A DNA stretch of 64,000 bases, from assembly GCF_029784135.1 (NCBI RefSeq), contig NC_073746.1, positions 10,573,380 through 10,637,379 on the forward strand, written 5' to 3'. This document shows positions 1 to 10,640 of the stretch, in pieces (position 1 is the first letter of the stretch; each line of letters opens with the position of its first letter). This stretch comes from Toxorhynchites rutilus septentrionalis. Its lineage: Eukaryota; Arthropoda; Insecta; Diptera; Culicidae. The position numbers and the translations under genes were made by a program. The notes under the pieces were generated by a model. That model was not told the origin of the DNA, ran no database searches, and saw only the letters and a program-made list of their open reading frames with translations.

Positions 1-780
1 CACATATTCCACATAATTAACAATTAACAAATGGAATTCTCGGAATGCGATTCTAATCAAACGCTACAATGTATTCACAATCCAATCCACCTAAATTGCC
101 ATCTACAATCTCAAAAGCAACCTTTGTTCAACCAACAATGGAGGATAGACTGAAAAAAGCTAATATCCTGCATATCGATGGTGACGATACCGTGGTAACG
201 ATTATCTCGGAGATATTGTGTTCACTCTAATGTAATAGTGTCAAGCATAATTAATAGCAGATGCAAACAAGATCTCCGAATAGGAAGGATACTAAAGTTG
301 TACTGTTTCTGCTCTGTGTTTCAGTTTTTGACTTGGTGGAACGGGGTTAGGAGACGGACGTGTACTGTGGAGTCGAATACTTCCGGAAGCATCCCCATCG
401 CCGGCTGCAGGAAATGTTTGGTATTTTGCCAAGCACAATCGGATACGAACTCTCGGTTCCCACCAGCATCCTCTGGTGGGCTAGGGGTGATCAGGCTTCG
501 GATTGCACGGCATTTCGGTCGAAACTGCCGCTGCAGCATCCCAAGCTCCGTGCTCCGTAGATCGGAATCAATGGCTGTATGCAAGGTATCTGATATTTCT
601 GCACACAACACACCGGGGAAACTGTGGTTTATGTAAATGGTTAAGCTTACGGTAACAAGCACTGAACCACACAAACGGAAGCAAATATAGTGTAAAAATA
701 AATTTCACGAATGTGACTGATTTTAAAATAGAATTTCCGTCCTCGCCCGGGCGGACAGGAGGAGCTGCTAAAAATGCGGA
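1..780. other. Unassigned leader region with one possible internal exon
   Basis: No recognisable gene or repeat. On the plus strand a good pyrimidine-rich acceptor ends at 324 and a donor (AAG then GTATCT) follows 585. The 261-nt segment 325-585 between them is open in phase 0 for 87 codons. The minus strand also has an ORF (321-674) beginning with a hydrophobic stretch. Neither resembles a family I know, and ORFs this long arise by chance at this local GC, so this is only a weak exon candidate. Confidence 0.2.
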
Positions 781-935
781 CACTCGTATCTAGATGGAAC
801 ATATTTTGCAGTCTTGTTGAATGCGAACACTCTAAATGGCTTGTTTATTTCCGGTTTGTTGGTTGGTTTTCGGGGTGACGCGCGCACAATCACACCCAAA
901 CAAACACATTTTGGTGATAAAATCAGAAAGTTAAG

Positions 936-940
936 TCAGT
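936..940 (+). promoter_or_regulatory. Possible arthropod initiator (TCAGT)
   Basis: TCAGT is the arthropod initiator consensus. It lies 51 nt upstream of the ATG at 991 that opens a 168-codon ORF. No TATA box is evident at the expected distance, and I see no convincing downstream promoter element. Five-base matches occur often by chance, so the call depends on the ORF being real. Confidence 0.25.
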
Positions 941-990
941 GCGAATGTTACAGTTTGTTTGGGTTGTAATTTTTCCCTCGGAAAAATGAA

Positions 991-1497
991 ATGGAACGAA
1001 GATTATTAGGGGAAATCTCGAATGGAATGGAGCAAAAGAAAGCTTCTGTGAATTACCGTGATAAGCTGTATTTGCTTTTGAAATCACCGAACTCAAACAA
1101 TTTGCAAGTTATACCAAATCCATCGCCACAAAACACACCGGTGCCCACAAATGCACATCATCAGTTCAGCATCAAGACGGGGATGAATTTCCATAATCAA
1201 ACTAACTTCCTCCCATCGGACGGTTTGCATTACAAAGCGTCTTATCATCCTCCGGCCAGCAATGTTTTGCCTTATAATCCGCTCGGCATTCCCCACAGAG
1301 ATCGATCGCATCTCATTTCGGATTGTGGCAGGACCGATGCAGGCTCGTGCTTTGAACTGTTGTCAATTCTCTTGGTGTCCACTTGGACTTCAGTGCGGTG
1401 CAGCATCATCCAGGGAGAAAATTTGATTATTGAAAATCGGCTAAGCTTTGGTTTCTGTGGACAACAGCCATCTTCTTCAAGCATCGATTCTAAATAG
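991..1497 (+). CDS. Hypothetical protein, 168 codons, possible first coding exon
   Basis: This is the longest ORF in the first 5 kb outside mobile elements. The first half is rich in Asn, Pro, Ser and His (for example NPSPQNTPVP), typical of low-complexity insect proteins. The last third has a different composition and may be a frameshifted or chance extension. An upstream ATG at 986 opens only a short reading frame. I do not recognise the product and see no obvious splice donor inside it. A minus-strand ORF overlaps at 1272-1577, so the strand is not certain. It could be a small gene, a 5' exon or a chance ORF. Confidence 0.3.
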   Translation: MERRLLGEISNGMEQKKASVNYRDKLYLLLKSPNSNNLQVIPNPSPQNTPVPTNAHHQFSIKTGMNFHNQTNFLPSDGLHYKASYHPPASNVLPYNPLGIPHRDRSHLISDCGRTDAGSCFELLSILLVSTWTSVRCSIIQGENLIIENRLSFGFCGQQPSSSSIDSK

Positions 1498-2399
1498 CTA
1501 CAATCAGAAATAGAAGCAAACAAATTGTCATTGAACTCATTATTTTCAACATGTCTTTTATAGAATTGTTTTCTCAAAACAACAAATCACACAAAATCCC
1601 AGATCATCGAACAAAATCAGAAATAAGTGTGTCTGAACTGTGTTTGAACAATATCAAAGAACCACATTCTATAATGCTTGATTAAGAAACATGAATGCAG
1701 TAAGATTCGTTTGCTTGATTAGCTATTACACTGTTTCACAAATATGCTTTTCGCGGTGTAAGAATGACGTTCTCCCAGTATATTCTCAATACATGATTCG
1801 ATAATAGCTGATAGGAGCTCCATAAACGTTTGCAGCGAAACGAAACTTAAACGAAACCCCCCTTTTTCTTCAGCGCTTTTCTTTGTAAAGGGATGCTACT
1901 GACCCAGTTTTAACAGGACACGTTCTACATGTTATGTACATATGAAAAGAAGATAAACACACACACACACACTTTGTTCCATGATATTTATACGCGTGAC
2001 CGAGTTTGCGAAAGCAGCAGCATCCTGATCTTAAATTTTCTTATCGAACGCGTGTTTGGAATGCTAGCTTCAAATCGATTCCTACATAATCGATGACGTG
2101 TTATAATGAAAATGTTCTTCAATATTGTGTTTCATCCTAAGTGCGCTTTTAAATTTAAAAATGCACATCTAAAATATGTGTTCATTTCATAACGCCTCAT
2201 TGCCCGGCTAATCATGATGAAGAATGTGAGAACTGTGACAACGACGAAAGAAAATTTGTGATTCCTCAGTTAGTATTTTGGCTTTGTGAATACAAGTAAT
2301 TTGTTGTCTATTATTAACGTGCAGTAACGTATATCATGCTAAAATAAATCACGTGATAGAATGGAAACATGATATATTCGAAACATTTTTTTCTTCTTC
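1498..2399. other. No gene seen; short CA microsatellite
   Basis: AT-rich sequence with stops in all frames. The only distinct feature is a short run of about seven CA dinucleotides near 1960-1974. It may be UTR or intron of the preceding ORF. Confidence 0.4.
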
Positions 2400-3735
2400 T
2401 AAATAACATCTAGTCAGATAGGACTATTGAACGGAGGCTTACAACATGTTAAATTTGAAAACACATATCTCAAAAGCGAAAAAAATTGCATCTCTGATAT
2501 CGAGATATGTTATGTAAAAAACCTTCAGCTTTCCAGAAAAAAATATAAAAAAATAGAGCGCCCTCTATCTTTAACCGAGAAAACTAAGAAAAACTGACTC
2601 AATCAATAATTACAAAAGCGAAAATCATTTTTTTTCCAAAAGTAATATTTTTTCAAAGGAACTCATAAGCTTCAGTTCGATATGTCGATCATCTGAATCG
2701 GTCCAGTAGTTCGGAAGTTATGAAATTTTGTAATGGAAAAAAGGTGAAAAAATTGTTTTTTCGAACCATCGGTTAACTTTGTAAAATCATATCTTGAAAA
2801 CGAAAAAAAAAAAGTATTTCTGATATGTTGTGTACAAAATCCTCAGCTTTCAAGAAAAAATAAAAAAAATATAGCGCCTTATACATTCATACCTCGCTTT
2901 ACGCCCTAGATCCGTTCCACGATACTTGGCCGCAAAGCGAAAGGCCGTATAAGGAATCAATTATTATAATACAAATTCATACAAAGTCAATCGGATCGGT
3001 GCCAAGATAATTAAATATGTAATATGACTTATTATTATTCAATATGCATTTTATTTCTTTATTTCATTTCAAATCGAAATTACATACATACCAAGTACAT
3101 ACATTTGTACATTATATAATAATAGACTTCGAAAACCAACAATAATCAATAAACAAAAATGAAACAACTGCATGTTATATAAAATATTTGTATGTATACT
3201 GCAATTCCATACTAAACCACCACTATATCGATATACCGATCATCTGAATTGATTCAGAAGTCCAAAAGATATGAATTTTTGAAAAAAGTTATTTTTTTGA
3301 AACACCCTAAAATGTAAATAAGCACCTCTATGAAGAAAAAAAAAAAAGAAATACGACTCCACTATGTATCGGTTTGACATGGAATGGCTGTGTATCGACA
3401 TCGAAAAAAAATGTTTTTGCCGTTATAACGAATCATTTAAAGCCGTAAATCGAAAACCTGCCTTAATTGAAGAGGGCCGTTATAGCGAAATGCCGTATAA
3501 AGAGCGCCCGTATAGCGAGGTATGGTTGTAGTCCAAAGCCATGAAAACAGCAAAAAAAAACACTACAATCAATAATTACAAACACAAAATCCATTTTTTT
3601 GCTGATTCAATATTTTTTAATAAAAGGCTAGCTCATTGGCTTCAATGTCGATTGGCATATGTCGATCATCTAAAACGGTTCAGTGGCTCAATAGTTATGA
3701 ATTTTAAAAAGTCACAGAAGGGTTGTGTCCGAGAC
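2400..3735 (+). repeat. R1 MITE family, two tandem-like copies (second one interrupted)
   Basis: The segment 2400-2790 and a diverged second unit from about 2790 belong to a dispersed family recurring at 11519-11925 (reverse), 40655-41765 and 54827-55212. Marks of the family are the stretch reading ATATCTCAAAAGCG, the phrase GCGCCCTCTATCTTTAACCGAG, and a block containing GATCATCTGAATCGGT. The second unit is split by the insert at 2884-3528 and resumes at 3531 with GTCCAAAGCC. No coding capacity. The complete copy at 54827-55212 shows the inverted termini, so this is a non-autonomous DNA element. Confidence 0.75.
2884..3528. mobile_element. TA-flanked inverted-repeat element (pogo/Tigger-like MITE) inside R1
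   Basis: Ends are imperfect inverted repeats sharing CATACCTCGCT (left CATTCATACCTCGCTTTACG; right end reads AGCGAGGTATGGTTG). TA flanks both sides (2882-2883 and 3529-3530). The related R1 copy near 41270 reads GCGCCCTCTAGTCCAAAG without any insert, which matches the joined flanks here and acts as an empty site. CATACCTCG ends and a TA duplication are typical of pogo/Tigger-type elements. There is no transposase ORF. An R1-like fragment lies inside at about 3220-3320. Confidence 0.75.
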
Positions 3736-3838
3736 ACGACCGCATAGTTGACGTAGGATTCCGTTAGGCTATCTGTTGATTTTGGATATCTTGGAAAAAC
3801 TACATAACTAAACTCTGTAATAATGATTTGGTGGCCCT

Positions 3839-4108
3839 TTTTTTTTATTTTCGCTTATTTTTCGTCGGCCTATTTCCGCCACTTCAGTGCCAATCACCGA
3901 CATCAGGGAGGCGACTCCACCTGTCCCTACCTATCAGACTCAACAACTCATGAGCCGGGCCAACTTCTTTTACTTCCCCTCCGAAGGAAGACGTAACCAG
4001 AGATTTTTCGCCTCAGAAAATGCCAACGACGTCAGCTGGGATAGAACCCATGCCGATCGGATTATGAGGTTGTTACGCTAACACCACTACCACTGGCGCC
4101 GTCCAATA
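3839..4108 (-). mobile_element. tRNA-derived SINE, minus strand
   Basis: Read on the minus strand, the element starts with a tRNA-like head holding an A-box-like stretch (about 4077-4090) and a B box (4038-4048, GGTTCTATCCC). A body follows with a TTCCTTCGGAGGGGAAGTAAA phrase, then a terminal A-rich tail (T run at 3839-3848 on the plus strand). A 10-bp direct repeat TGGTGGCCCT flanks it at 3829-3838 and 4109-4118, as expected for target-primed insertion. The plus-strand ORF at 3887-4081 is its shadow. Confidence 0.8.
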
Positions 4109-4118
4109 TGGTGGCCCT

Positions 4119-5295
4119 GAAAGGGGCCGTTTTGTTTGGTTGTTCGGCAATATTTGTTCACTCCACCAGTGTTTACCGAGTGATGATGATAGAAGGATGG
4201 TAAACAGTCGTTGGATGGTTCGTATCTAATAAAAGATACCGAAGTGAAACGAGATATGATGAAAACCGCCTTCTGTGATCCTAGACGAGATGCCTCCTGT
4301 GTTCTGTATGGATGAAATAAACAAAAAAAAATTCACCAATGTAATATGAGATAATTATCAATATCGAACACAAATATCAATTTTTCTCATCAGTAAAAAC
4401 ATGATACTTTAATATAGAGAAAACATATTTGAAATGGAAAAGTTAATTTTCTTTTATAAATTTCACCTTGTGAGTGTTTATTCGAACCAATGCGAATTTT
4501 AATTGGACTAACAACACCTATACTATACTATATGTAGAGCATATGGGAAATCATTTTTTCTAATATGTCTTCACTTTTCCAATTTTTCTCGCCGTATAAA
4601 CTTTCCTTAGGTAAAAATGAATACAACAAAACAGACAGCTTAAACCGAATGACCCGTTCTCAAGAAGGAACACTCCTTGAATTTTAATTATGAAAATTGT
4701 AATAAATCGTTTCATATATCAAGTCATTTTTAACACAGCTGCTACCATATACAATTTTACACTTACACTTGTGCTCAATTTTTCACAATACACGATCGGT
4801 CATTGATATAAAATTTCACGAAGCGACCAACATTAAAGTTCCAAATTTAAATTTTATTTGCTAGAATTAATCGTGTCACTCATGCAATACAAAAATGCCC
4901 CCGACTTGCATATATTTACAATGTTAGTTAGTGTAACGGGAGGAATGATATCGAGGACAAGGAGGCGATACAACCTTCACTTAAGCGCCAGGCAAGTTAA
5001 TTCACTTGCCGTGAAGGAGCGAGATTTGTCTCTCCAGTTTCCCGTGCCCGACCGTGAGACCTCAGGGCGAGTTCCTGCCTACAATCTTCAACCCACACTT
5101 GGAAAATCTTGGCGCTCACCAAGGAATAGAATTCGGAAAAAAGCAACTGTTTCATCAAATTCAAGGATGGAAAGGTTTCATTTGAAGGTTTGCCTTTCCA
5201 GAGCCTATGCTAACCGTACCGAAAACCGATGGACTGAAGGGCCCCTAATCAGCCAAAAACCATATACAGCATAAATTATTGAACAAAATATACAA
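4119..5295. other. No gene seen; fragment of the 94-bp module
   Basis: AT-rich. About 4888-4925 carries AAAATGCCCCCGACTTGCAT and following bases, the core of the module repeated at 10413-10601. An ORF at 4858-5274 overlaps this and has no recognisable domain, so I do not treat it as a gene. Confidence 0.4.
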
Positions 5296-5297
5296 TA

Positions 5298-5985
5298 CGA
5301 GGGTCACTATTTATATTTCGGGAAAAGGAACAAAAACAAATAGTTAAGCTGCGAATATATTTTATGAATATATAAACCAATTTTCAAAGCATTTATTCCA
5401 ATCGACACGAGCCTTTTTTTTTTGAGCGATTGTCAAATTATGTGGGATCCAACGTGAACATAATTTTCGCACAACTAAGTGTTCATGTAAAATCGCATAT
5501 ATGCTGGTGGAACTAATGCTTAGGGATGCCCCAATCTCACAATAGGTTACATGACGATCTTGCTTAATCATTTCGTGCACATCATCGATGTTTTCTGGCA
5601 CTACAGTCGATTTTGGACGACCTTCACGAAACTCGTCGGACAGCGAACTACGACCACGATTGAATTCACTATACCAGCGATACACAGTGGTTTTTGATGG
5701 AGCTTCATCGCCAAAAGCCAAATTAAGTTGATTGACGCACTCTTGTTGTGATAATCCACGTCGAAAATCGTAAAAAATCATCACACGAAAATGTTCACGA
5801 TTCAGTTCCATTTTTTTGCCGAGACCAAACTTTCAACTAAATATAAAATAAACAAATAGCGTCCGTATGACAATATGTTCTGAGTACGTATATCGTCAAA
5901 AATGTCAAACTTTACGATGGAACCGTCAGATGGACTCACATGACATCAGTATTGCCAATTCCCGAAATATAAATAGTGACCCTCG
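5298..5985 (-). mobile_element. Internally deleted mariner with intact ends
   Basis: Near-perfect terminal inverted repeats of about 29 bp begin CGAGGGTCACTATTTATATT at 5298 and end with the complement at 5985. TA flanks lie at 5296-5297 and 5986-5987. The length is 688 bp, against about 1.3 kb for a complete mariner, and the transposase is cut short. With both ends kept and the middle lost, this looks like a deletion derivative that could have been mobilised in trans. Confidence 0.9.
5362..5811 (-). pseudogene. Mariner transposase, N-terminal part only
   Basis: 149 codons beginning MELNREHFRVMIFYDFRRGL, the N-terminal helix-turn-helix of mariner transposases. A second helix-turn-helix follows, ending in WIPHNL, which corresponds to the WVPHEL linker motif. 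Right after RVDWNKCFE the frame runs into a short C-terminal-like stretch and stops. The catalytic domain with its three Asp residues is absent, so the deletion joins the DNA-binding half to the element's 3' end. DNA binding might survive; transposition cannot. Confidence 0.85.
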
Positions 5986-6299
5986 TATATTCACTGGTTC
6001 TTCTATTCAATCCAACTTCAAATTCCCTATTTACAAATTCCCTTAGTGGTCGAGAACAAGTGCACTTGCTGAGTGGTGTCCTGGCTGAGCGTAACGCACG
6101 TCGTGGTGTGTGCGTTTTCCAGTGGTTACTTCTCGCTTATCGTGCGACACAATCCGGATGGCCTGGTGCACTGGGGCAAAAAAAATGTAGAACCGGTCAA
6201 CCTATCTGGTTTTAACTCCTCCCAGAGTTGTACCTTCGCTTGAAGGATATCTATTCAAGCGAGAACTTAATTAGGCCTGCACCATACTTCTTAAGGTAG

Positions 6300-7030
6300 A
6301 TTGCAATGCCGAATTCACCCGGGTTTTGATGTCTCTGTTAGTGAACACTTTTCGGTGGGAACGAAAGCTCCCCCTACTTTCATGTATTTGCATTGTCGAT
6401 TTCCGCCGGGCAGCTTGGTTTTGATGTCTCTGTTAGGGAACCGCCGCATGTGTCATCAATTTTGACCTATCAAAAGAGGGTATTTCCGTTAGGATAGGGG
6501 TTGTGATTTTCCAATTGTTCGATAGTTAGTTTCATGACATATATTATTTTCTTCATTATAAAAAATTGTTATGGAGTACTGAAATCGATTGACGCAAAAA
6601 TTCCATCAAACCAACATGAAATGACTGAGCAATAAGCGTTTGAAATTGGACAATTTTCACCATTTGCTCGATTTTCGATTTTCAATTCATATTCAGAACA
6701 GATTCTGAATCAGTAATGATTCCACTATTGCATGAGCCTCGGACAAGTCAAAACATTTTTTTTTACACAATGAGGGTCGTTTGAAAAAAAAAACAAATTG
6801 TACACGATAAAAATCCGGCTCTGTTACAGCTAAAATGTCATTGAGCCTAAATAAATAAGCAAATGGGATGAAAAAAAAGGGATGAATCGGTTAAGTAGAA
6901 CTCAAAATATCATGCACGCTAGTTTGGAAAAAAAAACTAGTTTCGAAAAAACAGGAAGTGGGTTATATCTATGGTATAACCGCAAGGGTGACGTAGGACT
7001 ATCGTTGATTTAGAGATCATTTGTTTGAAG
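6300..7030. repeat. R2 dispersed repeat with 94-bp modules and LINE/SINE 3' tail fragment
   Basis: Two module units lie about 90 bp apart near 6327-6440 (repeated phrase GTTTTGATGTCTCTGTTAG). The block 6690-6930 resembles the interior of the TTAA element at 23520-23790 (GAATCAGTAA, CCTCGGACAAGTCAAAACAT). At 6805-6870 the phrase CGGCTCTGTTACAGCTAAAATG also occurs in the 3' end of the SINE at 50326-50806. At 6958-7026 is a GGTTATATC...GACGTAGGACTATCGTTGAT segment found inverted at 11275-11338. Mosaic repeat without genes. Confidence 0.6.
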
Positions 7031-7109
7031 TTGAATCTAAATCCATTCTGAATGAATGAATAAATGAATATTTGGGGGACTTCGAAAACGAGAGCGTTAC
7101 GTTGGAGGC

Positions 7110-8290
7110 ACAAGGTTTTATGCATCCAATATAGGATACGAAAAACCTTGTTCTGAAGAATAATCTTCAGAAGCTTTCCTGCTAACTGTACTTGATTGAC
7201 AAATCACAAAGCCAAATGTATTATATGGATATTTTATGGATAGAAAACATTAAAATAAACTCTTTCGCTTGAATGTAATTTTCAATTCCAAGGGGAACTG
7301 GCAGATTATTTTCCAGCAACGATTAGATATTTCCGCATTTTCCTCAATACTGGAAGCCCACCAGTAGTTAATACTAACTCGATAACCACCTGTTATGTTG
7401 AAAAATATTTGGTCACAGTGTTACATGGATAGAAAACATTAAAATAAACTCTTTCACATGAATATATTTTTAAATTCCCAGAGGAACTTGCAGATTATTT
7501 TCCAGCAATGAATAGATCTTTCCGGAACTTTCTCGATGCTGAATGGCGTCCAAACGGAAAGAATTCCGCGCGTGTATGTGTCGATTCTTCGCCGTCCACC
7601 TCGTCCAGCTCGTTAGGCGACGATGTTGTCTTGTCGATGTCCTCACGAAAAATGAATGCGTCTCACCACCAGAATATCGCTTAAGTATGTTTTGTGTGTG
7701 CGATTGAGTCGAGAGGTGTGGTTTACGATGGCAATCTAGAGGGGAATGAACTCTCTGAGCTTGAAACTTTCGGCGACTGAGCAATAATCGATTGCGTGCG
7801 CATACAATATTGGATACGGAAATATTCTACTGATGGGGAAGAATAATCTTCAGAAGCTTTCCTGCTAATTACACTTGGTTGAAAAATTACAAAATCAAAT
7901 GTATTTGGTCGCTGTGTTATTTGGTTAGAAACACTAAAATAAACTCTTTCACATGAATGTATTTTTAAATTCCCAGAGGAACTGGCAGATTATATCCCAG
8001 AAATGATTAGATCTTTCCGGAACTTTCTCGATGCTGAATGGCATCCAAACGGAAAGAATTCCGCGCGTGTATGTGTGTGTAGCGATGTCTTCCCGGGGAA
8101 CCGTTTGTGGCATCACTCTCCTCCTGATGGATTCCCTTCTGGCCTAAGGTGCACAAACAGACTCTTGGTGGCACCGTTCATCCGCGTTTTCATGATAAAC
8201 GAAGAGCTTCACCACAACAGCGACAACATGCTCCAATCGCTGTTCAATTATAACTGAGTGGATTTCCGAGCGGCGCTCGCTTATATACCG
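7110..8290 (-). repeat. Locally duplicated repeat unit with a minus-strand TATA/initiator
   Basis: Three related blocks start near 7228, 7423 and 7925, sharing AACTCTTTC, AGATTATTTTCCAGCAA and, in the last two, TTTCCGGAACTTTCTCGATG and CCAAACGGAAAGAATTCCGC. A second shared block (CAGAAGCTTTCCTGCTAA) occurs near 7165 and 7855. Read on the minus strand, the unit ending near 8290 begins with TATATAAG (about 8280) followed about 30 nt later by TCAGT. It therefore looks like a promoter with a decayed downstream transcript copy. The minus ORF at 7470-7784 has no domain I can name. Confidence 0.5.
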
Positions 8291-9266
8291 ATTGGTGATT
8301 TCAATAGCCTATTTTGAAAGCAAATTTAAGACTATTGAAACAAGTTTTTGGATCAAAAAGTAACAAGTATATAACGCGTAGTCATTTTATCTTTCGAATG
8401 AAGTGTTTATCATACCATTTCGTTCAGTTGTTTAGGAGCTATTAACGCTCAAAATCTCGGTCTCCGGCGTAACGCTTTCGTTTTCGAAACTTTGATTTTA
8501 CACCCCGGTATAGAAATGAAAGACGTAGCCCTACGTCAAAAACTCATTCGATGTTTTGTGTGAAGGCCGTACCAGATTAGATACTGCTTCGCTTAAATGG
8601 TTATAAAAATATTTTTTGAATTTCTAGACTAGAATACTCCCTTGAGTCGATTTGAAGCATAATTGAATTGGATTTCTGAATTATCTATAGTGGCTAAATT
8701 ATTAATTTTTTATCATTATTCGGTTCACCTACAGGCCTGAACTTTGATCATATCGTAGATAGATTGTCTTTCTGATATGAATACGAATATATGATATGAT
8801 ACGAATTTATGGGTTTGGTTCCTTGTATTGGTATTCATCCATCATTGATAAATACTTGGTACGGTAGGTCTAATGTTGTGGTGATGGAAAGTCTCTAAAT
8901 GGATTGATTTAAAAAATAACCATTCACACATTTTGAATCGGTGCATTTTTTATTTTTTGTTGGAAAACTTCAATGACGTTTCTGGATGTTCGAATAGTCC
9001 ATTGTGTTCATAAAGATATCGCTAAAATTTATGGTGCCGTAAAAAAAATTTCAGTCATGTAAAGTGTAATTAAATAACTTCCGTTTATACAAGAATTGAA
9101 AATGAACTGTGATCCGATGATACTATCGGGCTTATGAAGTCTTAGCATTCGTCGAAATTTCTCAATTTTCTCATAGCTAACACATTTAAATTGAAATAAA
9201 TATTGCATGTCCATCTGTCCATCAAATAATATGGTAAAATCTCTTAGATTCAGCGAACGCACTCTG
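8291..9266. other. No gene seen; end of the TTAA-element family
   Basis: About 8540-8649 matches the 3' end of the element at 23257-23989, including TCTAGACTAGAATACTCCCTTGA. A perfect 7+2+7 palindrome (GACGTAG CC CTACGTC) lies at 8522-8537. The remainder is AT-rich with no coding signal. Confidence 0.45.
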
Positions 9267-9669
9267 TAGGGGAGAGGGAGGCAAGATGACGAATCGGTCA
9301 TTTGACCCGTTGTAATGAAAGTAGCGCCACCTACTTTTCACTGAAGATGCATCATAACAAGGCCAAACTTTGTACTCGGAACTCTGCCGAAAACGTTATC
9401 ACAAAAAAGTGAAAAATGAAAGTGAGAAAAATCGTGATTTTGTTATTTTTCTCGGTTTTTTTTAAATTTCATTATCCACTTTATGAGAAAAGTTAAAATT
9501 TCAAAATAATTTTATACATGATAAAGGTACTCTATTGTACATAATCTGTTAGTTTCCGGCGAGTTTCAATCATGAAGTTTTTTCAGCTAAATTTTTTTTA
9601 TTGAAAAATTCGCTTGGGGGCAAATCGGCGAACTGCAACATTATGTTAATTTTTGGTTTTTTATTGCAG

Positions 9670-10104
9670 ATGGTTAGAACTTATAAGCGAAAAAGAGACC
9701 AATATTGGTCGGACACCAGTTTGGAGAATGTTATGAAAGCTATAGAAGAAGGTTTGTCAGTTCTGGGTGCTTCAAAATCGTTCGGTGTGACAGAACCAAC
9801 TTTGAGACGCTATCGACGAAAATATTCAGACATGGAGGTTAGATTTTCAATTCAGCATTTGCGTTTCCATGTTCTTTATGCAAGAAATATTAGAACTGTA
9901 TCAATTTCAGGATACGTCGTCCAATAAAGGCCGCTTTAAATCCACATTCAGGTCCAGCCTCGAAGAAATGCCTTTTCGTTTGTGGTTAAAAATGGCACCC
10001 TTTCGAAGGAAGATGCGCTGGACGGACATGGGTTGAAATGTTTATGAAGGCTAATAAGATATCTGTGAGAAAGCCAGAGAATACCTCAGCGGCTCGATGC
10101 GGCA
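9670..10104 (+). pseudogene. Pogo-like transposase fragment with one intron
   Basis: Starting at ATG 9670 the product reads MVRTYKRKRDQYWSDTSLEN and continues with a helix-turn-helix (ASKSFGVTEPTLRRYRRKY), the psq-type DNA-binding domain at the N terminus of pogo/jerky transposases. A GT-AG intron of 73 bp (9838-9910) would join exon 1 (56 codons, phase 0) to a second exon. That exon soon meets a stop and frame changes. A later stretch still reads EMFMKANKISVRKPENTSAA, matching the family's next conserved segment. The DDE domain is missing. Confidence 0.7.
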
Positions 10105-10395
10105 CGTGGAGGCAAGATGGCGAATTCGGCTCTTTTTACGTGGGACTACGTCTAACCGGAATATATGGGGGGTAAAATGAAAACCTAAACACAGAACATG
10201 CAGAAAAAAATGAAAGATTTCGAATGCTTATAACTCGAACATTTCTTACTGGATCGGAAAGATGTTTGCATCTATGATAGGGAATATTTCAACGCATCTA
10301 TCCCAATTAATAAAATGTAAATTTTCATTAGATAAATAATTAAATGACTGTAAAATGTTAGGCGTTATCTAAACGCCCTAACTGCCTCGTTTTGA

Positions 10396-10640
10396 TTGAC
10401 CCGATTTACGATTTCCCCAACACAGCCATCAAAACCAAGCAGTCTTGGGGAAATCGGCATTGCAAATACATGTAAGTCAGGGGTATTTTTGTTCCGACTG
10501 AAATGTGTTTCCCTAACACAGACTTCAAATCCATGGAGCGTGGAGATATTGGCATTGCAAATACATGCAAGTCGGGGGCATTTTTGTTCCGACTGAAAAG
10601 TGTTCGTCCAACACAGACTGCATGTTTCCCTAACATGGTC
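10396..10640. repeat. Tandem 94-bp module (R2 core)
   Basis: Two full units and a partial one at a period of about 94 bp. Each contains CCCTAACACAG, GGCATTGCAAATACATG and TTTTTGTTCCGACTGAAA. Related modules lie near 4888, 6327-6440, 49625-49700 and 51880-51935, often beside the GGTTATA...GACGTAGGACTATCGTTG segment. That suggests the two belong to one larger dispersed family. ORFs here follow the repeat period and are not genes. Confidence 0.7.

Noticed and set aside
3887..4081. 64-codon ORF
   Set aside because: Lies inside the minus-strand SINE, which explains the sequence.
4858..5274. 138-codon plus-strand ORF
   Set aside because: It overlaps a fragment of the dispersed 94-bp module and has no recognisable domain or promoter; likely chance.
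7470..7784. Possible histone-derived sequence on the minus strand
   Set aside because: A few residues resemble part of an H2A variant (HR..HL..T.SH), but the match is too short and broken to support a call.
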